Of a stretch of 64,000 bases of DNA, positions 1-8,207 are shown piece by piece. Position 1 is the stretch's first letter; each line of letters begins with the position of its first letter. The stretch is from Paenibacillus macerans (GTDB taxonomy: Bacteria > Bacillota > Bacilli > Paenibacillales > Paenibacillaceae): assembly GCF_900454495.1 (NCBI RefSeq), contig NZ_UGSI01000001.1, positions 496,001-560,000 of the forward strand. Reading direction: 5' to 3'. A model generated the notes under the pieces. That model made no database searches, was not told where the DNA came from, and worked only from the letters and a program-made list of their open reading frames with translations. The translations under genes and the position numbers were made by a program.

Positions 1-47
1 GACCATGAAGATTTGCAGTTAGCGGTGATCGTCCGAATCGAGCTGCA

Positions 48-85
48 AAAGAAACAGGCTATGGTGCTCTAGAGCCTGTTTCTTT
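48..85 (-). terminator. terminator of the adh gene
   Basis: Thirteen-base perfect inverted repeat (AAAGAAACAGGCT at 48-60, AGCCTGTTTCTTT at 73-85). It starts 6 bases past the stop of the minus-strand alcohol dehydrogenase. On the minus strand the second arm ends in a T-rich tail, as expected for an intrinsic terminator. Confidence 0.8.
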
Positions 86-90
86 GGATT

Positions 91-1116
91 CTATTGGGAA
101 GAAGAGGTGAAGTCAATGACCATACGGCCCTGGATTTTGCCTTCCTCCATCTCCTCAAAGATATGGTTGATGTCCTCAATCGGACGTTTGCTGACGATCG
201 GCACGACTTTGCCTTCCGCGGCGAAGCGGAAAGCCTCCTTCAGGTCTTCGCGGGTTCCAACCAGGGAACCGATGACCTGAATACCGTCCAGAACGAGACG
301 GGGAATGTCCAGGTCCATCTTGTCCGTCGGAAGGCCTACGGCTACAACACGAGCGCCTGCCTTGACCACGTCAATCGCCTGGTTGAACGGCTTCTTGGCC
401 ACGGCGGTAACGACAGTGGCGTCAAGGCCGGCTCCGTTGGTCAGCTCCTTGGCTTTGTCGGCCGGATTCTCCTTCAGGCTGTTCACGGCATAATCCGCAC
501 CGACACTAAGCGCCAGCTCCAGCTTCTCGTCGCTAATATCGAAAGCCACTACTTTGGCATTGAATACGTGCTTCGCGTATTGCACGGCGAGGTTGCCCAA
601 GCCGCCGATACCGAAGATGCCAATCCACTGTCCGGGCTGGATGCCGCTGACCTTAACCGCCTTGTAGGTCGTCACCCCGGCGCATGTGACGCTGGTCGCA
701 GCGGCCGGGTCGAGCTGCTCCGGTACTTTGACCGCGTAATCCGCCCTGACGATGCATTGCTCCGCCATCGCGCCGTCTACGGTATATCCCGCATTTTTGA
801 CCTCTCTGCACAGCGTTTCCCGGCCTGTCAGGCAATATTCGCAGCGTCCACAGCTCTCGAACAGCCATGCGATGCTGACCCGGTCTCCAACGCGCAGGTT
901 CGTGACCCCTTCGCCCAGTTCAACGACTCTGCCGATGCCTTCGTGGCCCAGCACCCGGCCCGTTACGTCGCCGAAGTCCGCGTTTTTAACGTGCAGATCG
1001 GTGTGGCATACCCCGCAGTATTCCATTTGGACCAAAGCCTCGCCGTGCTTTAGGGGACGAAGCTGCTTGTCCTCGATATGGACGTTTTGATCCTTCGTGA
1101 CAACTGCTGCTTTCAT
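91..1116 (-). CDS. adhP: zinc-dependent alcohol dehydrogenase, AdhP type
   Basis: NAD-dependent medium-chain alcohol dehydrogenase, cytosolic, interconverting primary alcohols and aldehydes; 341 residues, normal for the family. Seen: catalytic-zinc motif CGVCHTDLH near residue 35 with GHEGIG following, structural-zinc cysteines in CGRCEYC and ETLC near residues 90-105, and a Rossmann motif GIGGLG near 170. The start at 1116 (MKAAVV) is preferred over the ATG two codons upstream because AAAGGAG is then 10 bases away instead of 4. It is a single-gene unit with its own terminator at 48-85. An 11-bp inverted repeat lies about 115 bases upstream. The true substrate cannot be read from sequence; ethanol or acetaldehyde is usual. 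Confidence 0.92.
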   Translation of the reverse strand: MKAAVVTKDQNVHIEDKQLRPLKHGEALVQMEYCGVCHTDLHVKNADFGDVTGRVLGHEGIGRVVELGEGVTNLRVGDRVSIAWLFESCGRCEYCLTGRETLCREVKNAGYTVDGAMAEQCIVRADYAVKVPEQLDPAAATSVTCAGVTTYKAVKVSGIQPGQWIGIFGIGGLGNLAVQYAKHVFNAKVVAFDISDEKLELALSVGADYAVNSLKENPADKAKELTNGAGLDATVVTAVAKKPFNQAIDVVKAGARVVAVGLPTDKMDLDIPRLVLDGIQVIGSLVGTREDLKEAFRFAAEGKVVPIVSKRPIEDINHIFEEMEEGKIQGRMVIDFTSSSQ

Positions 1117-1229
1117 GATCATAAATCTCCTTTGGCTGATATCGTTGGTATCACTGCTTCATACAGAGACTACCCGATATCATTCGAATTCTGTTTTGGA
1201 AATATACCTTAAGAATAAGAACATATATG

Positions 1230-1270
1230 GTTACCCCGTAATTGATATGAATTATCAACTACGGGGTAAC
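1230..1270. repeat. 11-bp perfect inverted repeat upstream of adh
   Basis: GTTACCCCGTA (1230-1240) and TACGGGGTAAC (1260-1270) are exact reverse complements around a 19-base loop that itself contains TTGAT/ATCAA. No T-tract follows on either strand, so a terminator is unlikely. It could be an operator or RNA hairpin upstream of the minus-strand adh gene, or a remnant. The rest of 1123-1380 shows nothing recognisable. Confidence 0.55.
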
Positions 1271-1380
1271 GGGGGCAATTCCATAGCAATTTTTATCGGC
1301 AATTAAGTTTAGAGAGTAAAACAAAGAATGTTTCTTTATTGAGCTGTCTTTCCCATATTGGTGAACCTGTGATGAGATTC

Positions 1381-1450
1381 TCACTCGGAAACTTGGTTTA
1401 GCTTGCGTAGAAGCAAAGCCAGAAGGGCACCGACAATCCCCAGCCCAAGC
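1381..1450 (-). pseudogene. possible 3' fragment of a membrane-protein gene
   Basis: On the minus strand the last 20 or so codons before a TGA at 1381-1383 read as a hydrophobic helix (GIVGALLALLLRK) followed by a short charged tail. That resembles the C-terminal end of a drug-exporter-type membrane protein. Reading upstream hits stops at once, so at most a fragment remains. No family assignment is safe. Confidence 0.3.
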
Positions 1451-1636
1451 AGTTAATGGAGGAGGGGGTAGTCACAGGAGTTTGCCGTAAAGTGGATCCG
1501 TGTTATCCCCAGCAGTATGAAAGCTATTGTCTAACGTATATTGAACCTTTGTTTAATCCAAACCTTGGAGAAAGTACGAGCTCTTACGAAAGATGAGACA
1601 AAAATTTAGGAGAAGAAAGAATGTAAGTCACTTCAT

Positions 1637-1661
1637 TAAGCCATCGGGAAACGATGGCTTA
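1637..1661. repeat. 10-bp hairpin, possible weak terminator
   Basis: TAAGCCATCG (1637-1646) and CGATGGCTTA (1652-1661) are perfect arms around a 5-base loop. It lies 40 bases past the stop of the decayed MerR gene on the minus strand but has no clear T-tract on either side. Confidence 0.5.
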
Positions 1662-1700
1662 TGCCATTAATTATCCATTTCAAACAAAGCCATAAGCAAC

Positions 1701-1978
1701 TCAATCGGAAGAACTGGCATACCAAGTCCTTTGCATCTCTTGAACTTTTTGCGGATCGTCCATGAGTAGAGTCTTGTACTCCAGCATCTTGTTAAGGGTG
1801 TCCAGCATTTGGTCGTATTCTTTCTTCTTGCTTTCCGCTCGACAGCCTCTTCCGAATAGTTACGGTAATTGTTGCTTTCTCACCGGACATGCCGAGCATC
1901 CAGCAAGCCTTCCTTTTCATAAAAGCGGATCGTATGGATCGTTAATCCCATCTTGTCCGCCAGTTCCTGAATTCTCAT
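1701..1978 (-). pseudogene. MerR-family regulator, inactivated
   Basis: The minus strand from ATG 1978 begins with a clean MerR winged-helix start (MRIQELADKMGLTIHTIRFY, then EKEGLLDARHVR). An in-frame TGA at 1880-1882 follows, and the same frame continues with NNYRNYSEEAVER, typical of MerR wing sequence. After that, the middle of the domain is missing and a frame change leads into a C-terminal coiled stretch (MLDTLNKMLEYKTLLMDDP) ending at the TGA at 1701-1703. So it carries one nonsense codon plus at least one deletion. AGGAG lies 8 bases from the start. It is divergent from the SDR pseudogene at 2073, the usual arrangement for a MerR regulator and its oxidoreductase target; both are broken. 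Confidence 0.8.
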
Positions 1979-2072
1979 GATCATTTCTCCTTTGGGCCGC
2001 TTGCCCTAGAGTTCACTTCATAGTTTATACTTAACACGTTCAAGCAGTCAACTCATGAAGGAGGATATCATT

Positions 2073-2920
2073 ATGCATGTTTTTGTTACAGGAGCAACAG
2101 GGTATGTCGGTTCCGCAGTTGTCCGGGAACTGATCGGCGCGGGACATACAGTAACGGGTCTTTGCCGTTCTGAAGCGCAGGATTAAAGGCAGCGGGAGCT
2201 GAAGCGCTATACGGCACGCTGGACGATCTCGATACTCTGCGCAGCGCCGCTGCAGCTGCGGACGGCGTGATTCATCTGGCGTTCACCGGCGACTTTTCCG
2301 ACTTTGAAGCTGCGCTGGCTCTGGATTTGCGGGCCGCCCAAGCCATGGGGGCGGCGCTCGAAGGCTCCGGGAAGCCGTTTATTACCACGGGTCACCCTCA
2401 CGAAAATGGACATACCGTGGACGATGCCGTGCTCGCCATGGCAGAGCGGGGTATTCGGGCATCCATCGTCACGCTTGCACCGACCGTGCACGGCGAAGGC
2501 GATAGGGCCCTTGTGCCGATGTTGATCAACATCGCCCGGGAGAAGGGCTTCGCCGCCTACATCGGCGACGGAATGAACCGCTGGCCGGCGGTTCACCGTC
2601 TGGATGCGGCGGTTCTGTACCGACTGGCGCTGGAATCCGCCCCGGCGGGCTCACGGCTGCTTGGCGTCGGCGATGTAGGCATTCCGTTCCGCGAGATCGC
2701 CGAGGTCATCGGGCGGCAATTGAACGTGCCGACGGTTAGCATCACACCTGAAGAAGCAACCGCCCATTTCGGCTTTCTTGGCCCCATTGCGGCATTCGAC
2801 ATCGCAGGCGTGTTCAACACTGCGCAGGGGAGTCTGGCAACACGGGAGCTTCTGGGCTGGAAACCGGTGCAGCCCGGACTGATCGCCGATCTCGAAGAAG
2901 GGCATTATTTTGGGGTGTAG
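2073..2920 (+). pseudogene. NAD-dependent epimerase/SDR oxidoreductase, frameshifted
   Basis: Starts at ATG 2073 with GAAGGAGG 10 bases upstream and the Rossmann start MHVFVTGATGYVGSAVVREL. The frame ends at TAA 2184-2186. Coding resumes in the next frame from 2183 (LKAAGAEALYGTLDDL) and runs to TAG at 2920, ending LADLEEGHYFGV-like. The join shows a net one-base loss. The centre (TTGHPHENGHTVDDAVLAM) also looks shorter than in relatives, where a longer loop precedes the catalytic region, so there may be a second, in-frame deletion. Family: extended/atypical SDR, NAD(P)-binding. The downstream 217-codon fragment alone lacks the nucleotide-binding start and is probably non-functional. Confidence 0.85.
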
Positions 2921-3094
2921 AGATTAAAGTGAAATTATTGATCCGTATGCAAAGTGGAGACGGCGAGATGAACCGATAAATAAAGAAAAAATGAGGCGGC
3001 AAGAAACTGATTAAAGTTCCAAGAGACCCGTTCTTTCGGTGGCTGTAAGGCACGGATAATTCAGACATGTAATTTAATTTGGGGATGGGAGTTG

Positions 3095-3123
3095 TTGCAT
3101 TTTTTATTTTGTGGTGGTAACAT
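3095..3123 (+). promoter_or_regulatory. probable promoter of the rib operon
   Basis: TTGCAT (3095-3100), 17-base spacer, TAACAT (3118-3123). Matches to the vegetative consensus are modest, but spacing and position just upstream of the FMN riboswitch fit. Nothing else is recognisable in 2921-3090. Confidence 0.5.
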
Positions 3124-3133
3124 TACCGCAGAG

Positions 3134-3151
3134 CCTATGACATGTCATAGG
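3134..3151 (+). promoter_or_regulatory. 18-bp perfect palindrome near the rib transcription start
   Basis: CCTATGACATGTCATAGG is fully self-complementary. It sits about 10 bases downstream of the candidate -10 and 22 bases before the riboswitch. Position suggests an operator or a 5' stabilising hairpin; no regulator is identified. Confidence 0.5.
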
Positions 3152-3172
3152 ACCACAACCAAATAAGCTACA

Positions 3173-3362
3173 ATCCTTCGGGGCAGGGTGAAATTCCCTA
3201 CCGACGGTGATGGCTGAAACGGATAGCGGCGATTTTCGCCGGTCGGTATTAATCCCCTCCGTTTCAAGCACGAGTCCGTGACCCGCGAAGCGCTGAACAA
3301 GCGCAAGCGGCTGAGCCGGTGCGATTCCGGGACCGACAGTATAGTCTGGATGGGAGAAGGAA
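3173..3362 (+). promoter_or_regulatory. FMN riboswitch (RFN element)
   Basis: All conserved blocks of the RFN aptamer are present in order: TCCTTCGGGGCAGGGTGAAA near 3174, CCCTACCGACGGTGAT near 3197, AGTCCGTGACCCGC near 3273, and the closing block GACCGACAGTATAGTCTGGATG around 3331-3352, then GGAGAAGG. It binds flavin mononucleotide and controls the downstream riboflavin operon. A strong intrinsic terminator at 3590-3630, before ribD, indicates control by transcription termination. The insert between the blocks (about 3240-3270) is a long paired arm, within normal variation. Confidence 0.97.
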
Positions 3363-3589
3363 AACGCGAAAAAACACGCACGTTTTAGTTATTCTTTATT
3401 ATTTACTATTTCGGTGTGTTTGCAACCAAAGAGCTTTTTGTATTTCAAGTTCCGCATTTCACAAAGTTTAGTTGCGCGATGAAATGACGGCTTGAAAATA
3501 CGGCGTCTTTAGGCTACCCGTCTTTTTGGCGGTATTGTCTTTGCCGTCCGCTCTTTTGGCTTGCGTCTTGCGTAGGATAACTCTCATAC

Positions 3590-3630
3590 AACCCTGCCGG
3601 ATTGGTTTCGGCAGGGTTATTTGGTTTTGT
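3590..3630 (+). terminator. riboswitch expression-platform terminator
   Basis: AACCCTGCCG (3590-3599) pairs perfectly with CGGCAGGGTT (3609-3618), followed by TTTGGTTTTG. It lies between the FMN aptamer and ribD, so it is the likely switch point. The antiterminator partner was not resolved by eye. Confidence 0.8.
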
Positions 3631-3687
3631 TTGGGGTTTTGGTTTGAGATTTATGTGATTTTGGATTTCGGCGGGAGGCGAGAGGCA

Positions 3688-4797
3688 ATGCAAGTGATCG
3701 ACGATGAATACTACATGGGGCTGGCCCTGGATATGGCCGAGCGGGCCCAAGGCCAAACCGGCGTCAACCCGGTGGTCGGCGCGGTGGTCGTAAAAGACGG
3801 CGCGCTCGTCGGCCTGGGGACGCATCTTGAGCGCGGCACGCCGCACGCGGAGGTTCACGCGCTGAACATGGCCGGAGCGAACGCCAAGGGCAGCACCGTT
3901 TACGTCTCGCTGGAGCCCTGCAGCCATTACGGTTTGACGCCGCCTTGCGCCGAGCGGCTGATTACCGAGGGGGTCAAGCGGGTCGTGATCGCCTGCGAGG
4001 ATCCGAATCCCCAGGTTGCCGGCAGGGGCATCGCCATGCTCCGCGATCAGGGGATTGAGGTAAAGGTGGGCGTGCTCCGGGAAAGGGCCGTGAAGATCAA
4101 CCGGAAGTTTATCAAATTTATTACGACGGGGCTCCCCTACGTCACGGTCAAAACGGCCAGCACGCTCGACGGCAAAATCGCCTCCCGCACCGGGGACAGC
4201 AAATGGATTTCCAATGAAAGCGCGCGGGAAATCGTGCATACGATGCGGCACCGGCATCAGGCGATTATGGTCGGCGTCTCCACCGTCGTTGCCGACGATC
4301 CGCAGCTCACAACCCGGCTTTCCGTTCCGGGGCTGTCGCCGGTCCGGTTGATCGTCGATTCCACGCTGCGGATTCCCGAAACGGCCAAGGTGCTGCAGGA
4401 TCATGCGGCCCCGACGATCCTGCTGACGACGGAGCGGGCCGATCCGGCCAAGGCGGAGCTGCTAACAAGCCTGGGCGCCGAAGTGATGCGCTGCGGAAAC
4501 GGGCCGCAGGTGGACCTCAAACTTGCCCTGGAACAGCTCGGAGCCAAAGGCATCTCGTCCGTGCTGGCGGAAGGCGGCGGCCGCTTAAACGGCTCGCTTT
4601 TGCAAAACCGGCTTGTGGATGAAATCGTGTTGTTTTTTGCCCCCAAGCTAATCGGCGGCGGCCAAGAGGCGGCGGCGAATTTCAGGTTTGCCGGCTTCGA
4701 TTTGATGCGGGACGCCGTCACCTTGCGGGATATGGAAATAACGCAAATCGGAGATAATGTGTGCATCCGGGGTTATCCGGTTTGGAGCGAAACGTAA
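3688..4797 (+). CDS. ribD: bifunctional riboflavin deaminase/reductase RibD
   Basis: Catalyses two successive steps of riboflavin synthesis: deamination of the pyrimidine formed from GTP, then NADPH-dependent reduction of its ribosyl side chain. 369 residues, the usual length. The N-terminal deaminase domain carries the zinc site H53-A-E55 and PCSHYGLTPPC (C78, C87). The C-terminal reductase domain includes KTASTLDGKIA and GGGRLNGSLL. Start ATG 3688 is chosen because GGGAGGCGAGAGG precedes it and homology begins there; the open frame extends upstream into the leader but has no homology. First gene of ribD-ribE-ribBA-ribH, under the FMN riboswitch. Confidence 0.97.
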   Translation: MQVIDDEYYMGLALDMAERAQGQTGVNPVVGAVVVKDGALVGLGTHLERGTPHAEVHALNMAGANAKGSTVYVSLEPCSHYGLTPPCAERLITEGVKRVVIACEDPNPQVAGRGIAMLRDQGIEVKVGVLRERAVKINRKFIKFITTGLPYVTVKTASTLDGKIASRTGDSKWISNESAREIVHTMRHRHQAIMVGVSTVVADDPQLTTRLSVPGLSPVRLIVDSTLRIPETAKVLQDHAAPTILLTTERADPAKAELLTSLGAEVMRCGNGPQVDLKLALEQLGAKGISSVLAEGGGRLNGSLLQNRLVDEIVLFFAPKLIGGGQEAAANFRFAGFDLMRDAVTLRDMEITQIGDNVCIRGYPVWSET

Positions 4798-4820
4798 ATG
4801 AACCAGAGGAGGGAAAAGAG

Positions 4821-5507
4821 ATGTTCACGGGACTTATCGAGGAAATCGGAACGATGAAGTCGATCGGCCGCAAGGGAGAGGCGATGCTGCTGGAAATCTC
4901 CGCGCAGGTGGTCAGCGAAGATATCAAAATCGGGGACAGCGTCGCCGTCAACGGAGTCTGTCTCACGGCCACCGCCGTAGGCGCCGCCTCCTTTACGGTC
5001 GATGTGATGCCGCAAACGTACCGGAATACGAATTTGAAAGATTTGAAGCCGGGCAGCCGGGTCAATCTGGAACGGGCGATGGCGGCAAACGGGCGCTTCG
5101 GCGGCCATATCGTTCAGGGGCATGTCGACGGCGTCGGGAAAATCGTCGGCACAGGCCGGGACCAGAACGCGGTCGTATACGAAATCGCACCGCTTCGATC
5201 TTCTTTGTTCAAATACATCATTCCCAAAGGTTCGGTTACGGTGGACGGCATCAGTCTGACGGTCGTGGAGGCCGGGAGCGGGAAATTTGCCGTTTCGATC
5301 ATCCCCCATACCCTTTCCGAGACGGTGCTTGCGTTTAAACGCCCGGGAGATACGGTAAATGTGGAATGCGATGTGCTGGGAAAATACGTGGAGCATTTGC
5401 TGAAATACGGAAGAAATCACGGCGAACCTGAGGATGAAGGTCCCGGCAGCCCAACCGGCCAATCCGGAATCGATCTGCCGTTTTTGACCGCCAACGGTTT
5501 TGCCTAA
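4821..5507 (+). CDS. ribE: riboflavin synthase, alpha chain
   Basis: Dismutates two 6,7-dimethyl-8-ribityllumazine molecules to riboflavin plus the pyrimidine precursor. 228 residues in two homologous lumazine-binding barrels: MFTGLIEEIG at the N-terminus with VNGVCLTAT, and the second repeat beginning GGHIVQGHVDGVG with VDGISLTVV. Start ATG 4821 is set by AGAGGAGGG about 8 bases upstream; it lies 23 bases after ribD. A C-terminal tail of roughly 25 residues rich in E, G and P extends past the second barrel and is variable in the family. Confidence 0.96.
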   Translation: MFTGLIEEIGTMKSIGRKGEAMLLEISAQVVSEDIKIGDSVAVNGVCLTATAVGAASFTVDVMPQTYRNTNLKDLKPGSRVNLERAMAANGRFGGHIVQGHVDGVGKIVGTGRDQNAVVYEIAPLRSSLFKYIIPKGSVTVDGISLTVVEAGSGKFAVSIIPHTLSETVLAFKRPGDTVNVECDVLGKYVEHLLKYGRNHGEPEDEGPGSPTGQSGIDLPFLTANGFA

Positions 5508-5535
5508 AGTTTGTTGAAACAGGAGGGGAAAAAGA

Positions 5536-6774
5536 ATGAGCGAGATACGATTGGACCGTGTGGAGGATGCGATCTACGAGTTAATGCGAGGCAAAGTTAT
5601 CATCGTCGTGGACGATGAAGACCGGGAGAACGAAGGGGACTTCGTCGCCCTGGCGGAAAAAGCGACGCCGGAAGTGATCAATTTTATGATCACGCAAGGG
5701 CGCGGGCTCGTCTGCCTGCCGATCACGCAGGAGCGGGCCGAAGAGCTTGATTTGCAGCCGATGGTTGCGCAAAATACCGATTATCACGGGACGGCTTTTA
5801 CCGTGTCCATCGACCATGCAAATACGTCGACCGGGATTTCCGCCTATGAACGTTCGCTTACGGTCAAAGGGATTATGGACCCGAACGCGAAGCCGGCGGA
5901 CTTCCGGCGGCCCGGCCATATGTTCCCCCTGATCGCCAAAAAAGGCGGCGTGCTCCGGCGCGCGGGCCACACGGAGGCCGCGGTCGATTTGGCCCGCATG
6001 TGCGGCTCGTATCCGGCGGGGGTCATCTGCGAGGTGATTAAGGAAGACGGGACGATGGCCAGACTTCCGGATTTGGCCGAGATCGCCAAAACGTTTGATC
6101 TGAAGCTGATCAGCATCAAAGACTTGATTCATTACCGCAACGAAAAGGAAAAGCTGGTCAACCGCGAAGTCGAAGTGCGGATGCCCACCGATTACGGCGA
6201 ATTCCGCGCGGTCGCTTATACGAACGAGGTTGATTCGAAAGAACATGTGGCGCTGGTTAAAGGCGAAATCAACAGCACTGAGCCGGTGCTCGTCCGCGTT
6301 CACTCGGAATGTCTGACCGGCGATGTGTTCCATTCGCATCGCTGCGATTGCGGCCCGCAGTTTGAAGCGGCGCTGCGGCAGATCGAGGAAGCGGGGAACG
6401 GCGTACTGCTGTACATGCGCCAGGAAGGACGCGGCATCGGGCTGATCAATAAACTGAAAGCCTATAAGCTGCAGGAAGAAGGTTACGATACGGTCGATGC
6501 CAATCTGAAGCTCGGTTTTCCGCCCGATCTCCGCGATTATGGGATCGGCGCGCAAATCCTGAAGGATTTGGGCGTGCGGAAAATCCGCCTGCTGACGAAC
6601 AACCCGCGCAAAATCAAAGGCCTGGAGGGATACGGCCTGGAAGTGGTCGAGCGGGTGCCGATTCAAATGAAGGAAAACGCCGATAACGCCAAGTACTTGC
6701 ATACGAAGCAGACGAAGCTCGGCCACCTGCTGAAGTTCGACGATCTGGAGCAAGACGAGTCGCCCCGGGTCTGA
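5536..6774 (+). CDS. ribBA: RibBA: DHBP synthase / GTP cyclohydrolase II
   Basis: Bifunctional first-step enzyme. The N-terminal half (about 1-200) makes 3,4-dihydroxy-2-butanone-4-phosphate from ribulose-5-phosphate; the acidic metal-site motif DDEDRENEGDF is near residue 27 and HTEAAVDLARM near 150. The C-terminal half opens GTP; its zinc cysteines are in SECLTGDVFHSHRCDCG and the active-site motif is RQEGRGIGLINK. 412 residues, typical. AGGAGGGG lies 8 bases before the ATG. Third gene of the rib operon. The B. subtilis homologue is named ribA. Confidence 0.97.
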   Translation: MSEIRLDRVEDAIYELMRGKVIIVVDDEDRENEGDFVALAEKATPEVINFMITQGRGLVCLPITQERAEELDLQPMVAQNTDYHGTAFTVSIDHANTSTGISAYERSLTVKGIMDPNAKPADFRRPGHMFPLIAKKGGVLRRAGHTEAAVDLARMCGSYPAGVICEVIKEDGTMARLPDLAEIAKTFDLKLISIKDLIHYRNEKEKLVNREVEVRMPTDYGEFRAVAYTNEVDSKEHVALVKGEINSTEPVLVRVHSECLTGDVFHSHRCDCGPQFEAALRQIEEAGNGVLLYMRQEGRGIGLINKLKAYKLQEEGYDTVDANLKLGFPPDLRDYGIGAQILKDLGVRKIRLLTNNPRKIKGLEGYGLEVVERVPIQMKENADNAKYLHTKQTKLGHLLKFDDLEQDESPRV

Positions 6775-6833
6775 CAGGCCGGCGGACGAACCGCTAGCGA
6801 TTTTCATTCCAATAATGAAAGGTATGATTCGAT

Positions 6834-7307
6834 ATGGTTAACGTAAACGTATTTGAAGGGCATTTAATATCGGAAGGGTTAAAATATGCGATCGTCGTGG
6901 GGCGCTTCAACGAGTTTATCACGAGCAAGCTGCTGTCCGGCGCGCTGGACGCGCTGAAGCGGCACGGCGCCAAGGACGAGGAAGTCAGCGTCGCCTGGGT
7001 GCCGGGCGCATTTGAAATTCCGTTTGCGGCTCAAAAACTGGCGGAAAGCGGCAAATACGACGCGGTCATCACGCTGGGCACCGTTATCCGCGGCTCCACC
7101 TCGCACTACGATTACGTCTGCAACGAAGTCGCCAAGGGCGTCGCGGCGGTTGGCCTGAAAACCGGCGTTCCGACGATCTTCGGCGTTTTGACGACGGAAA
7201 ATATCGAGCAGGCGATCGAACGCGCCGGCACCAAAGCCGGAAATAAGGGGTGGGACGCGGCGATAACGGCGATCGAGATGGCAAACTTGACGAAACAGCT
7301 AAAATAG
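6834..7307 (+). CDS. ribH: 6,7-dimethyl-8-ribityllumazine synthase
   Basis: Condenses the ribityl-pyrimidine with DHBP to give the lumazine substrate of ribE. The family assembles 60-subunit capsids or pentamers. 157 residues. Seen: GRFNEFIT (23-30), VPGAFEIP (57-64), and GTVIRGSTSHYDYV with the catalytic H91. The ribosome site is weak (GAAAGG 12 bases upstream). Last gene of the operon, followed by the terminator at 7320-7356. Confidence 0.97.
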   Translation: MVNVNVFEGHLISEGLKYAIVVGRFNEFITSKLLSGALDALKRHGAKDEEVSVAWVPGAFEIPFAAQKLAESGKYDAVITLGTVIRGSTSHYDYVCNEVAKGVAAVGLKTGVPTIFGVLTTENIEQAIERAGTKAGNKGWDAAITAIEMANLTKQLK

Positions 7308-7319
7308 TGCTTATTTAAT

Positions 7320-7356
7320 GTAGTACTCTAATCGACGTTAGGGTACTACTTTTTTC
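7320..7356 (+). terminator. rib operon terminator
   Basis: GTAGTACTCTA pairs with TAGGGTACTAC (one wobble pair) around a short loop and is followed by TTTTTTCATTTTT. It lies 13 bases past the ribH stop. Confidence 0.9.
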
Positions 7357-7409
7357 ATTTTTAAGGTAAACTTATTTACATATGTATGGTTACGGGTGGA
7401 GGATGTTCA

Positions 7410-8207
7410 TTGACGACAGTATTGTACAAGCTGGAAACCTTCGAGGGGCCGCTGGATCTGCTTTTGCATTTGATCGACAAGGCGGAGATCGACATTCAGG
7501 ATATTTCCGTCAGCGAAATTACGGATCAGTACCTCGAATATTTACAAGACATGCAGGAGCTTGAGCTCGAAGTGACGAGCGAGTTCCTGGTGATGGCGGC
7601 GACGCTGCTGTCGATGAAAAGCAAGATGCTGCTGCCCAAGCCGCCCGTAATCGAATTTGACGATGATTTCGATTATTTGCTGGAGGATGACGAGGACCCG
7701 CGGGAAGAGCTGATCCGCAAGCTCATCGAATACCGCAAGTATAAGGAAGTCGCCGGGCATTTGCACGAGCGCGAATGGGAGCGGAGCCTGATCTTCTCGA
7801 AGGAGCCCGAGGATTTAACTCCATTTATGCCCGAGGTGGTGGAGAATCCGGTCAAAGGACTGCACGCCGCCGATTTGATCGCCGTGTTCCAGAAAGCGCT
7901 GAGACGGGCGGCCAAACGAAATACGGTAGCGCGAATCCATCGGGATGAAATATCGGTCAAGGACCGGATCAAGGAAGTGGTGTCGGCCCTTCAGGAGTTG
8001 GGGAGGGGCGGAAGACTGCTGTTTTCGAAGCTGCTGCATGACGGGATGTACCGGCATGAGATCGTCGTAACCTTTTTGGCGGTGCTGGAGCTGATGAAGA
8101 TGAAGCAGATCGTTTGTTACCAAAACAGATTGTTTGATGATATTGTCATGGAGTGGAGAGGGGAAGGAAACATCGATGAATTTTCAGGAATTGAAATCGA
8201 TTATTGA
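7410..8207 (+). CDS. scpA: segregation and condensation protein A
   Basis: Kleisin subunit of the Smc-ScpA-ScpB condensin; bridges the Smc heads during chromosome segregation. 265 residues. Seen: the conserved kleisin start YKLETFEGPLDLLLHLIDK, an acidic linker (DDDFDYLLEDDEDPREEL) and a C-terminal winged helix (FSKLLHDGMYRHEIVVTFLAVLELMK). Start TTG 7410 is chosen since GGAGGA is 6 bases upstream and homology begins at TTVLYKLE; upstream codons back to 7386 add nothing conserved. Overlaps scpB by 32 bases, so the two are probably translationally coupled. Confidence 0.95.
   Translation: MTTVLYKLETFEGPLDLLLHLIDKAEIDIQDISVSEITDQYLEYLQDMQELELEVTSEFLVMAATLLSMKSKMLLPKPPVIEFDDDFDYLLEDDEDPREELIRKLIEYRKYKEVAGHLHEREWERSLIFSKEPEDLTPFMPEVVENPVKGLHAADLIAVFQKALRRAAKRNTVARIHRDEISVKDRIKEVVSALQELGRGGRLLFSKLLHDGMYRHEIVVTFLAVLELMKMKQIVCYQNRLFDDIVMEWRGEGNIDEFSGIEIDY

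Noticed and set aside
1097..1306. 69-codon plus-strand frame upstream of adh
   Set aside because: Overlaps the adh start region in antisense, with no ribosome site or similarity.
5581..6807. 408-codon minus-strand frame opposite ribBA
   Set aside because: Shadow of ribBA with the arginine- and histidine-rich composition typical of antisense frames.
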